A stretch of 64,000 bases of DNA from Muricoccus roseus (GCF_900141905.1 NZ_FQZF01000007.1:62001-126000), one strand, 5' to 3'. Positions 51,144 through 60,208 are shown, numbered from the stretch's first letter. A program made the numbers and translations. The notes: generated from the sequence alone by a model not told the origin.

Positions 51144-51749
51144 TCAGGGCTTCCGCAGCAGCGCCCGCACCACCTCGGCATGGCCTTGGTGCTTCGGGCC
51201 TTCGTCCAGCAGCACCGTGCCTTCCAGGCATTCCAGCAATTCCAGCCCGGCGAAGTGCTGCCGCACCAGGGCGCCGGACCAGAGCAGTTCTGGGTCGCGC
51301 GGCCCGCCGGAGCGGCGGCCCTCCTGGGCCGGGGTGAAGGCTTCGAGCACCAGAAGTCCGTTGGGGGCCAGCGCCGCCACGGCATCGGCAGCGACCGTGG
51401 CGCGGTCCTCGGGCGGCAGGTGGACGAAGATCCAGGCCAGGAGGTCGAAACGGCTCGCCGGCCAGTCCCAGCGCGTCAGATCCGCCACCATGGTGTGCAG
51501 CGCCACGCCGCGTGCCGCCGCGAGGGCCCGCGCCTTGGCGAGGCCTGCGGCGGACCAGTCCACCGCGGTCACATCCAGCCCGCGCTCCGCCAGCCAGACA
51601 CCGTTGCGCCCTTCCCCGTCGCCGATGGCGAGCGCCCGCATCCCCGGCTGCAGGCGGGCTGCCTGGGCCTCCAGGTAGCGGTTCGGCGCCTCCCCGAAGG
51701 CGAAGCCGCCGCCGGTGTAGCGAGCGTCCCAGGCGGCCGCGTCGCTCAT
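51144..51749 (-). CDS. Class I SAM-dependent methyltransferase (TehB-like)
   Basis: 201 residues with the Rossmann motifs RALAIGDGEGRNGVWLAERG (I, SAM-binding) near 39-58, VTAVDWSAAGLAKA (II) near 60-73 and LLVLEAFTPAQEG later. The N terminus AAWDARYTGGGFAFGEAPN is typical for the TehB/thiopurine group. Cytosolic; may methylate tellurite, selenium or thiol compounds, or be a general small-molecule methyltransferase. ATGA overlap with the upstream yggS-type gene. Confidence 0.85.
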   Translation of the reverse strand: MSDAAAWDARYTGGGFAFGEAPNRYLEAQAARLQPGMRALAIGDGEGRNGVWLAERGLDVTAVDWSAAGLAKARALAAARGVALHTMVADLTRWDWPASRFDLLAWIFVHLPPEDRATVAADAVAALAPNGLLVLEAFTPAQEGRRSGGPRDPELLWSGALVRQHFAGLELLECLEGTVLLDEGPKHQGHAEVVRALLRKP

Positions 51750-52474
51750 GCCGTGGCGGGGCGGGGCCTGGTGCCGAAGATGGCGCTGCCCACCCGGACC
51801 TGGGTGGCCCCGCAGGCAATCGCCGCCTCGAAGTCACCGCTCATGCCCATGGAGAGGGTCTTGAGCCCCTCCCTGGCCGCGAATTCGGCCAGCCAGCGGA
51901 AGTGCGGCAGGGGGTCCTCGCCCTCCGGCGGGATGCACATGAGGCCGGAAATGGCGAGGCCGTGCTCCTCCCGGCAGGCGCGAAGGAAGGCGGAGGCCTC
52001 GTCCCGCGCCACGCCGGATTTCTGCGGCTCGGCCCCGGTGTTCACCTGCACCAGCAGCTCGGGCGCGCGGCCCTCCTTGCGGATGGCCTCGGCGATGGCG
52101 GCGGCGAGCTTCGGGCGGTCCAGGCTTTCGATCACATCGGCCACCCGCACGGCGTCCCGCGCCTTGTTGGTCTGCAGGCCGCCGATGATGTGGAGGCGCA
52201 TGGCCGGGAATTCGGCCCGTAGCCCCGGGAACTTCGCGGCCGCCTCCTGGACCCGATTCTCCCCGAACACGGCCTGCCCGGCGGCCAGGGCGGCCCGCAC
52301 GGCCTCGGCCGGATGGGTCTTCGAGACGGCGACGAGTGTGACGCCGGCGGGGTCGCGCCCGGCGGCCTCGGCGGCGGCGGCGATACGAGCCTTGATCCGG
52401 GCGAGGTTCGCGGCGATGGCGTCTGGATCAGGGGCGCCGGGATCGGGGGCGTCGGGAAGCGGGAGGTCGGTCAT
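51746..52474 (-). CDS. yggS: YggS-family PLP-binding protein (PLP homeostasis)
   Basis: 242 residues, fold-type III PLP protein (PLPBP). Lys in VTLVAVSKTHPAEAV near 37-51 is the Schiff-base residue; FGENRVQEAAAKF near 65, LHIIGGLQTNKAR near 90 and LLVQVNTGAEPQKSG near 125 are characteristic, as is ISGLMCIPP. It maintains PLP balance and isoleucine/valine metabolism. Start ATG 52474 overlaps the divergent start of the thiE-like gene in a shared CATG. ATGA overlap with the methyltransferase downstream. Confidence 0.92.
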   Translation of the reverse strand: MTDLPLPDAPDPGAPDPDAIAANLARIKARIAAAAEAAGRDPAGVTLVAVSKTHPAEAVRAALAAGQAVFGENRVQEAAAKFPGLRAEFPAMRLHIIGGLQTNKARDAVRVADVIESLDRPKLAAAIAEAIRKEGRAPELLVQVNTGAEPQKSGVARDEASAFLRACREEHGLAISGLMCIPPEGEDPLPHFRWLAEFAAREGLKTLSMGMSGDFEAAIACGATQVRVGSAIFGTRPRPATA

Positions 52475-53168
52475 GCGGCGGGGGAGGCTAGGGCAGAACC
52501 GCCCGGGTTGGAACGCGGCCCTGGCCGGGCCCGGGCTGCCCCGGCTGTGGCTGCTGAGCGATACCCGCCGCCTGCCGGACCCGCGCCCGGTCGCCGCCAG
52601 CCTTCCCCCGGGCAGCGCGGTGCTGGCTCGGGACCTGGACCCCGCGCTGCTCCCCTCCCTGGCCGCGCTGGCCCGGCGCCGGCGTCTGGTGCTCATGGTG
52701 GCGGGGGATGGGCGGGCGGCCCTGGCCCATGGGGCGGGGCTTCACCTGCCGGACCGCCGCCCGGCCAAGGGGCTGCTGCCCCTGCTCCTCGCCAGGCGGT
52801 CGGGCCGGCGGGTGCTTCTCTCCGTCGCCGCCCATGGGCGGGCGGGTCTGGCGCGGGCCAGGCGGCTGGGGGCGGACCTCGTTCTTCTCTCTCCGGTCTT
52901 TCCCACTGCGAGCCATCCCGGCGCCCCGGCGCTGGGCCCGTTGCGCTGGGCGGCCCTGGCCCGGAGGGCCGGGCGGCCGGTCATCGCGCTGGGCGGCGTC
53001 ACGCCGAAAAGCAGCCGGCGGCTGCCGCCGGTGGCCTGGGGCTGGGCCGCTATCGGGGCGCTCATGGGGGGCGGAGGGCACCCGCAGGAGTTGTTGCCGC
53101 GCGGACACAGTGTTTCGCGCATGTCGCGTTTTGCCCCATTGCGTGATGGACGGCCCCAAAGCGCCTGA
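52473..53168 (+). CDS. Thiamine phosphate synthase/TenI family protein
   Basis: 231 residues of TMP-synthase-like TIM barrel. Matching ThiE features: WLLSDTRRLPDP, AHGAGLHLPDR (ThiE VHLGQ), RLGADLVLLSPVFPTASHPGAPALGP (ThiE GPVFPT), and the late VIALGGVTPKS with WGWAAIGALMGG. Departures from the ThiE consensus in the diphosphate-binding loop make a TenI-like or ThiE role equally likely. Start ATG 52473 shares CATG with the divergent yggS start; the first 23 residues before PRLWLLSD are not conserved. The first in-frame alternatives are CTG only. Confidence 0.8.
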   Translation: MRRGRLGQNRPGWNAALAGPGLPRLWLLSDTRRLPDPRPVAASLPPGSAVLARDLDPALLPSLAALARRRRLVLMVAGDGRAALAHGAGLHLPDRRPAKGLLPLLLARRSGRRVLLSVAAHGRAGLARARRLGADLVLLSPVFPTASHPGAPALGPLRWAALARRAGRPVIALGGVTPKSSRRLPPVAWGWAAIGALMGGGGHPQELLPRGHSVSRMSRFAPLRDGRPQSA

Positions 53169-53266
53169 ACCATAGTCCCGCCGGGCTCGGCCGAAGGGGG
53201 CGCATCCATTGGGATGCACATCCTCGCGGCAAACCCGCCGAGGGGGGCGGGCGGGTCGCAGGAAGC

Positions 53267-53285
53267 GCCGGGACGGTTTCCCGGC
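53267..53285 (+). promoter_or_regulatory. 5'-UTR hairpin directly before the porin Shine-Dalgarno
   Basis: GCCGGGA-CGGTT-TCCCGGC: perfect 7-bp stem with 5-nt loop, ending 5 nt before the AGGAGG (53291-53296) of the porin gene. Such structures in outer-membrane-protein leaders stabilise mRNA or respond to RNA-binding proteins. Role is inference. Confidence 0.4.
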
Positions 53286-53303
53286 ACGTCAGGAGGATTT
53301 GGG

Positions 53304-54566
53304 ATGCGCAAGCTTCTTCTTGGCAGCACGGCCGTTGCCGCCGCTGCCCTCTTCGCGCCCGGTGGCGCGATGGCCCAGTCGCTGAGCGGTGACGCGTTCT
53401 CGTCCAGCATCGGCGCGCCGTCGACCTCGCTGCGTGGCCTCGAGGTCCGCATCGGTGGTTACTACAAGGCGATGTACAACTACACGCGCCAGGACAACGT
53501 GAACACGGGCACCGCCCGTCTCGGCAGCTCGGACTTCTCGAACGAGATCGAGATCCACGTGCTCGCCTCCGGCAAGGCCGCGAACGGCCTGCGCTACGGC
53601 GTCGCCCTCGAGATCCAGAACGACTCGGTCCGCAACACCTCGGCCGGTTCCAAGAACACCCTCGACTATGACGAGGCGTGGGCCTACCTCGCCGGCCCCT
53701 GGGGCCAGATCCGCTTCGGTGACGAAGACGGTGCGATCGGCCAGCTGCAGTCCGGCCACATCACCGGCTTCGGCCTGGGTGGCCTCGACTCCGGCGACCT
53801 GAACCAGCAGGTGGTCGGCGGCAACTACCGCATGAACCTGATGGGCCCGAACGACCTGGGCGACAACACCAAGCTCATCTACCTGACGCCGCAGTTCTTC
53901 GGCTTCGACGCCGGCGTGAGCTTCGCCTTCAACAACCAGGAAGGCGCGCTCTCGGGCTGCGACTCGATCGACACGGTCACCGCCTGCGACCGTCTCTCCG
54001 CCGTGGCCGGCGGCAGCACCCGCCGCCGCAACGAGATCCAGGCCGCCCTGCGCTGGCGTGGGTCCTTCGGCCCGGTCGGCCTGGCCGCCACGGTCGGCTA
54101 CATCGGCGCGGATGCGGTGAAGAACATCACCGGCAACTCCGGCGAGCGCATCGACATGCTGTGGGCCGGCGCCGTGGCGACCGCTTACGGCTTCTCGGTG
54201 GGCGGCTGGTACACCGGCGGCACCAACAACGGTAACTTCACGACCGTGACCCGCGCTGGCGGCACGATCCGTGACGACCGTCGTTCGGACGCCTTCCTCG
54301 TCGGCGCGACCTACACGATCGACGCGATCACCGTCGGTGGTCACTTCTCCACCAACTGGTCGGCTGGCAGCCAGACCGCTCCGGCTGGTCGTCGTGACCT
54401 CGGCTGGTCCGTCGGCGGCAACTACCGCGTCGCCCCGGGCCTCGACTTCTTCGCCGAGTACAACCGCGTTGAGCGCAAGGAGCGCGGCGTGCAGCTCACG
54501 AACTCCGGCCCGGCTGGTAAGGCCGATACGGATGTCGTGCTCGCCGGCTTCCGGGTCGCTTTCTGA
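53304..54566 (+). CDS. Gram-negative porin
   Basis: 420-residue outer-membrane beta-barrel porin. Start ATG 53304 with a perfect AGGAGG (spacing 7); signal peptide MRKLLLGSTAVAAAALFAPGGAMAQS. The mature chain shows alternating beta-strand pattern, Gly- and aromatic-rich strands (RIGGYYKAMYNYTRQD; GPWGQIRFGDEDGAIGQLQSGHI; ending in VVLAGFRVAF, whose terminal Phe is the BAM signal). CGT/GGT-type codons are more frequent than in neighbours, typical of very highly expressed genes. The first barrel part is followed by a GNRA-loop terminator. Confidence 0.92.
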   Translation: MRKLLLGSTAVAAAALFAPGGAMAQSLSGDAFSSSIGAPSTSLRGLEVRIGGYYKAMYNYTRQDNVNTGTARLGSSDFSNEIEIHVLASGKAANGLRYGVALEIQNDSVRNTSAGSKNTLDYDEAWAYLAGPWGQIRFGDEDGAIGQLQSGHITGFGLGGLDSGDLNQQVVGGNYRMNLMGPNDLGDNTKLIYLTPQFFGFDAGVSFAFNNQEGALSGCDSIDTVTACDRLSAVAGGSTRRRNEIQAALRWRGSFGPVGLAATVGYIGADAVKNITGNSGERIDMLWAGAVATAYGFSVGGWYTGGTNNGNFTTVTRAGGTIRDDRRSDAFLVGATYTIDAITVGGHFSTNWSAGSQTAPAGRRDLGWSVGGNYRVAPGLDFFAEYNRVERKERGVQLTNSGPAGKADTDVVLAGFRVAF

Positions 54567-54589
54567 TCCGGCTTTGGCCGAACGGAAGG

Positions 54590-54618
54590 GGGGCGGCGGG
54601 GAAACCCGCCGCCCCTTT
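54590..54618 (+). terminator. Intrinsic terminator of the porin gene
   Basis: 11-bp stem GGGGCGGCGGG/CCCGCCGCCCC closed by a GAAA tetraloop, followed by TTTCCATTT, 23 nt after the porin stop. A clear rho-independent terminator. Confidence 0.9.
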
Positions 54619-54697
54619 CCATTTGTGGTCCTCTTCCCCAGGCTTTTAACGTTTTCTCACTTGCGCGCTGTCGCGCCGCCGCCTTAGGTGCCGCGCC

Positions 54698-55231
54698 ATG
54701 CGCCATCTCCACCTCGCCGTCCTCGCCCTGCCCGTCCTCGTCGCTGCCTGTGGCCAGAGCCGCCAGGTCCAGAACGACGAGTATTACGACGACAGCGGGC
54801 GTGCCCGGGTCTCGGGCCGCCTCTCGGGCAATGAGGACGGGCTCCTCATCCTCGGCACGGACCGCAGCCGCAACCGGCAGAGCGCCGGAGCGCCCGAGGG
54901 CAACAGCGGGCTGGGCGTGAACGCCTATCTCTGGCGCGCCACCCTCGACACGCTGTCCTTCATGCCGCTCTCCTCGGCGGATCCCTATGGCGGCGTGATC
55001 ATCACCGACTGGTATTCGCCCCCGGCGGCGCCCGGCGAGCGCTTCCGCGCCACGGCCTATATCCTCGGCCGCCAGCTCCGCTCCGACGGCGTGCGCGTCT
55101 CGGTCTTCCGCCAGGAGATGCGGAACGGCGCCTGGGTGGACGCGCCGGTGGCCACCGCCACGGGCACCGAGCTGGAGGACAAGGTCCTCGCCCGCGCCCG
55201 TGAGCTGCGGAGCCAGTCCGCCTCTCTCTGA
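54698..55231 (+). CDS. DUF3576 lipoprotein
   Basis: 177-residue predicted outer-membrane lipoprotein. Signal and lipobox MRHLHLAVLALPVLVAACG (Cys19 lipidated). Typical DUF3576 features: GNSGLGVNAYLWRATLDTLSFMPLSSADPYGGVIITDWYS, and the C-terminal VATATGTELEDKVLARARELR. The gene precedes leuS in many alphaproteobacteria, as here (with a PRC gene in between). Function unknown. Confidence 0.88.
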   Translation: MRHLHLAVLALPVLVAACGQSRQVQNDEYYDDSGRARVSGRLSGNEDGLLILGTDRSRNRQSAGAPEGNSGLGVNAYLWRATLDTLSFMPLSSADPYGGVIITDWYSPPAAPGERFRATAYILGRQLRSDGVRVSVFRQEMRNGAWVDAPVATATGTELEDKVLARARELRSQSASL

Positions 55232-55252
55232 TCCCACGCCCCGTCAGCGGGT

Positions 55253-55280
55253 GCCCGGGAGGGTCCTCACCCTCCCGGGC
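55253..55280. terminator. Bidirectional hairpin between convergent genes
   Basis: 11-bp arms GCCCGGGAGGG/CCCTCCCGGGC around TCCTCA, 22 nt after the DUF3576 stop and 8 nt from the PRC-barrel stop on the other strand. No long T-run, but position and perfect pairing fit a shared terminator. Confidence 0.7.
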
Positions 55281-55287
55281 GATGGCT

Positions 55288-55683
55288 TCAGCGGTTGAAG
55301 GCCGGCAGCGAGCGAATATCGCCCGAGGCCATGTTGATCGTCACGCGGCGCTCGCCGGGCGCCACGCGCAGCCGGTCCAGCGGCACGGAGACGTGCTTCT
55401 GGGTGATGCCCAGGCGGTTCTCCACCTCGATCACCACGGCGGTGATGCGTCCCTGGGCCGGATCGATCACCAGGTCCTCCACCTCGCCGATCTCGACGTT
55501 GTCGGTGCTGTAGACGTCGCGGTCCAGCAGCTGCTCGGCCCGGATATGCCCGGCGGGGATGCTCGACGCCGTGGCGGCGGGCGCATTGCCCTGGGCCGGA
55601 GCGGCGGCCGGTGCCGCGGTCTGGGCAAGGGCGGGAAGGGCGGCGAGCCCCGTGAGCAGGGCGGCCATCGGAATGAACTTCAT
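55288..55683 (-). CDS. PRC-barrel domain periplasmic protein
   Basis: 131 residues with a signal peptide ([23 protein letters not shown]) and a low-complexity Ala/Pro linker, then a PRC-barrel at about 50-125: [40 protein letters not shown]. Photosynthetic-reaction-centre-like barrels of this type are common as secreted proteins in Acetobacteraceae; function unknown. Divergent from leuS. Confidence 0.85.
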   Translation of the reverse strand: MKFIPMAALLTGLAALPALAQTAAPAAAPAQGNAPAATASSIPAGHIRAEQLLDRDVYSTDNVEIGEVEDLVIDPAQGRITAVVIEVENRLGITQKHVSVPLDRLRVAPGERRVTINMASGDIRSLPAFNR

Positions 55684-55820
55684 GTCATCTTTCTCCCAGG
55701 GGGGAGCTAGGGAACCGCGTAGCCCCGCCTGGGGTTTCCCGGGCGGCTAACCCCTTCCCACCCCGCCCCCGGGGGAATATCAGGACGGACCACCGAAAAA
55801 GCCCCATAGTCACCCCTCCG

Positions 55821-58388
55821 ATGACCGACGGCCCGACTGACGCACCCGCCCGCTACGATTTCGCCGCCGCCGAGCCCCGCTGGCAGCAGGCCTGGAATGA
55901 GGCCGCCTGCTTCGCCGCGCCCGATGTGCCGGATGGGACGAAGCCCAAATACTACGTCCTTGAAATGTTCCCCTACCCCTCGGGCAAGATCCATATGGGA
56001 CATGTGCGGAACTACACGCTGGGCGACGTGGTGGCCCGGTACAAGCGCGCCCGCGGGCACCAGGTGATGCACCCGATGGGCTGGGACGCCTTCGGCCTGC
56101 CGGCGGAGAACGCGGCGCGCGAACGCGGGACCCACCCGGCCGCCTGGACCTACGCCAACATCGCGAACATGCGGTCCGAGCTGAAGAGCATGGGGCTCTC
56201 GCTCGACTGGGCACGGGAATTCGCCACCTGCGATCCTGAATACTATGGCCAGCAGCAGGCGCTGTTCCTGGACTTCCTCGCGGCCGGGCTGGTGGAGCGC
56301 CGCCGGTCCTGGGTGAATTGGGACCCGGTGGACGGCACCGTGCTCGCCAATGAGCAGGTGATCGACGGCAAGGGCTGGCGCTCCGGCGCCCCGGTGGAGA
56401 AACGCGAGCTCTCCCAATGGTTCCTCGCCATCACGAAATTCGCCCCGCAGCTGCTGGAGGCGCTGGACACGCTGGAGCGCTGGCCCGAGCGGGTGCGGAC
56501 CATGCAGGCCAACTGGATCGGCCGCAGCGAGGGCGCGCGCGTGCGCTTCCCGCTGGCCGAGCCGGTGGAGGGCACGGCCGAGGTGGAGGTCTTCACCACC
56601 CGCCCGGATACGCTCTACGGCATGTCCTTCCTCGCGGTCGCCGCCGAGCACCCGCTGGCGGCCGCTGCCGCGGCGTTGAACCCGGCCGCGGCCGATTTCA
56701 TCGCGGAGTGCCGCAGCCAGGGCACCAGCGAGGCCGCCATCGAGCAGGCGGAGAAGAAGGGCTTCGACACGGGTTTCCGCGTGCGCCACCCGTTCATCGA
56801 GGGCGCGACCTTCCCCGTCTGGATCGCGAATTTCGTGCTGATGGAATACGGCACGGGCGCCTTGTTCGGCTGCCCGGCGCATGACCAGCGCGACCTGGAT
56901 TTCGCGCGGAAATACGGCCTGCCCGTGCCGCCCGTGGTGCTGCCGCCCGGCGAGGATCCGGCGGGTTTCAGCATCGGCAAGAATGCCTGGACCGGCGACG
57001 GCACCCTGTTCCACTCCGAATTCCTGGACGGGCTGGGCAGCGAGGCCGGCAAGCGCGCCGCCATCGACGCGCTGGAGGCCAAGGGCCTGGGCCAGGGCGT
57101 GGTGAACTGGCGCCTGCGCGACTGGGGCGTCTCCCGCCAGCGCTACTGGGGCTGCCCCATCCCCGTCATCCATTGCGACGACTGCGGCATCGTGCCCGTG
57201 CCGAAGGACCAACTCCCCGTCCGCCTGCCGGAGGATGTGGACTTCTCCCGTCCCGGCAATCCGCTGGACCACCATCCCAGTTGGAAGCACGTGGCCTGCC
57301 CGTCCTGCGGCAAGCCCGGCCGGCGGGAGACGGACACCTTCGACACCTTCGTCGATAGCTCCTGGTACTTCGCGCGCTTCACGGCGCCCCATGCGAAGAC
57401 GCCGCTGGTGGCCGAGGCCGCGAATGGCTGGCTGCCGGTGGACCAGTATATCGGCGGCATCGAGCACGCGATCCTGCACCTGCTCTATTCCCGCTTCTTC
57501 ACCCGCGCCCTCTCCGCCATGGGCCAGCTGGAGACGCCGGAGCCCTTCGCCGGGCTCTTCACCCAGGGCATGGTCCAGCACGCCTCCTACAAGGCGCCGG
57601 ATGGCCGCTGGCTAGCGCCGGACGAGGTGGAGGCCACCCCGGATGGCGGCGCCATCGAGAAGGCCACCGGCATCGCGCTGACGGTCTCGCGCAACGACAA
57701 GATGTCGAAGTCCAAGCGCAACACGATCGACCCTGGGGCCATCATCTCCCGCTACGGCGCCGATACGGCGCGCTGGTTCATCCTCTCGGATAACCCGCCG
57801 GAGCGGGACATGGAGTGGAGCGAGGCCGGCGTGTCCGGCGCGCATCGCTTCGTCCAGCGCCTCTGGCGCCTCGCGGCGACCCTCGACCAGCGTTCCGGCG
57901 ACGGGGAGGCGCGACCGCTGATGCAGGCCACCCACCGCACCATCGCGGCGGTCACGGCGGCGCTGGAGAGCTTCGCCTTCAACGTCGCCGTCGCCCGGCT
58001 GCATGAATTCGCCAATGCCGTGGAATCCTCCCCCGCCCCGCTCGAGGCGCGGCGCGAGGCGGTGGCCGTCATGGCCCGGCTGGTGGCGCCGATGATGCCG
58101 CATCTGGCGGAGGAGATCTGGTCCATCCTCCACCCCGGCAGCACCGACCTCGTCGCCCAGATGCCCTGGCCGGAGGCCGACCCGGCCCTGCTGGTGGCGG
58201 AGACCATGACCATCGCCGTGCAGGTTCTCGGCAAGCTGCGCGCCACCCTCACCGTCCCCGTCGGGATCAGCGAAGCCGATCTTCTCGCCCAGGCGGAGGT
58301 GGAGGAGAATGTGCAACGTGCCATCGGCGGCAAGCCCATCCGGAAGCGCATCCATGTCCCAGGCCGCGTCGTCAACTTCGTCGTCTGA
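55821..58388 (+). CDS. leuS: Leucyl-tRNA synthetase
   Basis: 855-residue class I synthetase charging tRNA-Leu. HIGH motif variant [13 protein letters not shown] near 52-64, [12 protein letters not shown] near 626-637 (KMSKS), and the CP1 editing domain with [11 protein letters not shown] and [10 protein letters not shown] near 250-360. Zn-type Cys pair CDDCG near 452 and CPSCGKPG near 495. Start ATG 55821. Length and motifs are standard. First of the leuS-lptE-holA block conserved in alphaproteobacteria. Confidence 0.97.
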   Translation: MTDGPTDAPARYDFAAAEPRWQQAWNEAACFAAPDVPDGTKPKYYVLEMFPYPSGKIHMGHVRNYTLGDVVARYKRARGHQVMHPMGWDAFGLPAENAARERGTHPAAWTYANIANMRSELKSMGLSLDWAREFATCDPEYYGQQQALFLDFLAAGLVERRRSWVNWDPVDGTVLANEQVIDGKGWRSGAPVEKRELSQWFLAITKFAPQLLEALDTLERWPERVRTMQANWIGRSEGARVRFPLAEPVEGTAEVEVFTTRPDTLYGMSFLAVAAEHPLAAAAAALNPAAADFIAECRSQGTSEAAIEQAEKKGFDTGFRVRHPFIEGATFPVWIANFVLMEYGTGALFGCPAHDQRDLDFARKYGLPVPPVVLPPGEDPAGFSIGKNAWTGDGTLFHSEFLDGLGSEAGKRAAIDALEAKGLGQGVVNWRLRDWGVSRQRYWGCPIPVIHCDDCGIVPVPKDQLPVRLPEDVDFSRPGNPLDHHPSWKHVACPSCGKPGRRETDTFDTFVDSSWYFARFTAPHAKTPLVAEAANGWLPVDQYIGGIEHAILHLLYSRFFTRALSAMGQLETPEPFAGLFTQGMVQHASYKAPDGRWLAPDEVEATPDGGAIEKATGIALTVSRNDKMSKSKRNTIDPGAIISRYGADTARWFILSDNPPERDMEWSEAGVSGAHRFVQRLWRLAATLDQRSGDGEARPLMQATHRTIAAVTAALESFAFNVAVARLHEFANAVESSPAPLEARREAVAVMARLVAPMMPHLAEEIWSILHPGSTDLVAQMPWPEADPALLVAETMTIAVQVLGKLRATLTVPVGISEADLLAQAEVEENVQRAIGGKPIRKRIHVPGRVVNFVV

Positions 58389-58395
58389 GCGGGCG

Positions 58396-58914
58396 ATGAC
58401 CCGGCGGGGCCTGCTCCTCGCCGGGCTGGCCGGCAGCCTCGCGGGTTGCGGCTTCCGCCCCCTGAACGCCCCGCCCGAGCCGGGCGAGGCGGATATCGGG
58501 CCGCAGCTGGCGGCCGTCCGCATCGGCCGGCTCTCCAACCGCACGGGCCAGCTGATGCACCAGGCGCTGGAGCGGCGGTTGGCGGCGCGGGACCGCAGCG
58601 GGCCCGCGGCCCGCTACGAGCTGATCGTCTCTCCCGTGCCGGCCTATGAGGCCCAGGGCTACCGGCGGGACGGCGCCCCCTCCCGCTTCCGCATGGTGAT
58701 GACCGCGCCCTGGACGTTGCAGACGGTCGGCGTGCCGCCACGGCCGATCGCCGCCGGCACCTCCCGCGCCATCGATTCCTACAACTTCATCGACAACGAG
58801 TTCTTCGCCTCGCTCCTCAGCAGTGAGGCGGCGGAGCGGCGCCTCGTGGAGCAGGTCGCCGAGGACATCGTGATGCGCCTCGCCATCGCCTTCCGCGAGA
58901 ACCCGGCGGCCTGA
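58396..58914 (+). CDS. lptE: LPS-assembly lipoprotein LptE
   Basis: 172-residue outer-membrane lipoprotein that plugs LptD in LPS insertion. Signal and lipobox MTRRGLLLAGLAGSLAGCGF (Cys18). The mature part has the alphaproteobacterial LptE layout (QLAAVRIGRLSNRTGQLMHQALERRL; YELIVSPVPAYEAQGYRRDGAPSRF; FIDNEFFASLLSSEAAERRLVEQVAEDIV). ATG 58396, 7 bp after leuS; position between leuS and holA supports the call. Confidence 0.9.
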   Translation: MTRRGLLLAGLAGSLAGCGFRPLNAPPEPGEADIGPQLAAVRIGRLSNRTGQLMHQALERRLAARDRSGPAARYELIVSPVPAYEAQGYRRDGAPSRFRMVMTAPWTLQTVGVPPRPIAAGTSRAIDSYNFIDNEFFASLLSSEAAERRLVEQVAEDIVMRLAIAFRENPAA

Positions 58915-58921
58915 GCCGCAG

Positions 58922-59929
58922 ATGAAGCTGGATGCGCGCCGCCTCCCCGCCTTCCTGAAGGACCCCGGCGCCGCCCGCGCCGCCCTTCTCTTCGGCGAGG
59001 ATGCCGGCCTCGCGCGCGAGCGCGCCGACGCCCTGCAGGAGGCCGTCGCGCCGGGCAAGGACCCCTTCCGTGTGGCCGAGCTGCCGCGCGACGCCGCGGC
59101 CAAGCCGGGCGCCCTGGCCGGCGAGGCCGCCGCGCTGGCCCTGACCGGCGGGCGCCGCGTCATCCGCATCCGCGACGCCACCGATGCGCTGGCCCCGGCA
59201 CTGCGCGAGGTGCTGGACGGGGCGGGCGACACGCTGATCGTCCTCGAGGCCGGGGAGCTTCCGGCGCGCTCCAAGCTGCGCCAGCTCGCCGAGGCCCATG
59301 CCCGCGCCGCTGCCATTCCCTGCTACCGGGAGCGGGGCGCGGAGCTCTCGGCCACCATCACGGCTCTGCTCCAGGCCGATGGCGTCACGGCCGAGCCCGC
59401 GGCCGTCGCCTGGCTGGCCGGGCGGCTGGGCGACGACCGCCAGACCCTGCGCCGGGAGTTGGAGAAGCTCGCCCTCTATGCCGGCCCTGGCGGGCGCCTG
59501 GCGGAGGAGGACGTGCTCGCCTGCATCGGCGATGGCTCCGCGCTGGAGATGGACGAGGCCCTGGTGGCGGCCACGGCCGGGGATGTGGCGACAGCCGACC
59601 GGGCGCTCGAATCCGCCATGTCGGAGGGCGCGAACCCGGTCCAGGTACTCCGGGCGCTTTTGCGGCACGCGCAGCGCCTGCACCTCGCTTCCGTGGCCGG
59701 GATCCAGGCCCTGCAGCCGCCGGTCTTCTTCCGCAGCCGGCCTGGCTTCGAGAAGGCGCTGCGCATCTGGCGCCCGGAGGCGCTGGAGACCGTGCTGGCG
59801 GGGCTGCTGGAGGCCGAGCGGCAGAGCAAATCGGGCGGCACGGGGCGGCCCATCCCCGATGCGGCCGTGGCGCGCTCCGCCCTGCTCACCCTGGCGCGGC
59901 AATCCGCGATCCTCGCGCGGCGGGGATAG
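58922..59929 (+). CDS. holA: DNA polymerase III subunit delta
   Basis: 335-residue clamp-loader subunit that opens the sliding clamp. N-terminal domain RRLPAFLKDPGAARAALLFGEDAGLARERADAL, beta-clamp-binding and AAA+-like regions (ALTGGRRVIRIRDATDAL; DTLIVLEAGELPARSKLRQL), and the helical C-terminal collar with EGANPVQVLRALLRHAQRL. Starts 8 bp after lptE. Followed by repeat copy 8 at the convergent junction with fhuF/parB. Confidence 0.93.
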   Translation: MKLDARRLPAFLKDPGAARAALLFGEDAGLARERADALQEAVAPGKDPFRVAELPRDAAAKPGALAGEAAALALTGGRRVIRIRDATDALAPALREVLDGAGDTLIVLEAGELPARSKLRQLAEAHARAAAIPCYRERGAELSATITALLQADGVTAEPAAVAWLAGRLGDDRQTLRRELEKLALYAGPGGRLAEEDVLACIGDGSALEMDEALVAATAGDVATADRALESAMSEGANPVQVLRALLRHAQRLHLASVAGIQALQPPVFFRSRPGFEKALRIWRPEALETVLAGLLEAERQSKSGGTGRPIPDAAVARSALLTLARQSAILARRG

Positions 59930-59963
59930 GCGTTCGGCTGTTGGGCTTTTCTCTGGGCTGACG

Positions 59964-60208
59964 GTCTGTCCCGGGGAGAGGAAGAAGGAACTCTTCCTCT
60001 CTCCGGACCCGTCGAAGGCAATGCCTTCGACCCATCACCTTCCTTCCCAAGTTTGGACTCACTCGGCTGACAGTGCGCCTCGGCTCCATGACCCGAGGCG
60101 ACTGCAGAGGCAGGATCAGGGGCAGAGAGCCCTTCGATCAGGGTATCCACGGCAGTCAGACGGGGTTCCAAGGGCCTCAGGCCCTTTGCGGGCGAGGGCG
60201 GAGCCCTC
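59964..60208 (-). repeat. Dispersed multi-hairpin element, copy 8 (complete)
   Basis: Reverse orientation. H5 59971-60006 (GGAA loop), H4 60011-60031 (GTCGAAGGCA/TGCCTTCGAC), H3 60076-60100 (CGCCTCGGC/CCCGAGGCG, one C-C mismatch), H2 60168-60188 with one mismatch, H1 60194-60208 (GAGGGC/GCCCTC, loop GGA). H1 stops 9 nt before the fhuF stop and H5 begins about 40 nt after the holA stop. Confidence 0.86.

Noticed and set aside
55707-57581. 624-residue antisense frame within leuS
   Set aside because: LeuS is unambiguous; the antisense translation is low complexity.
736-60208. Repeat copies as a CRISPR array or insertion sequence
   Set aside because: Copies are dispersed, not regularly spaced by spacers; no terminal repeats, target duplications or transposase frame were seen.
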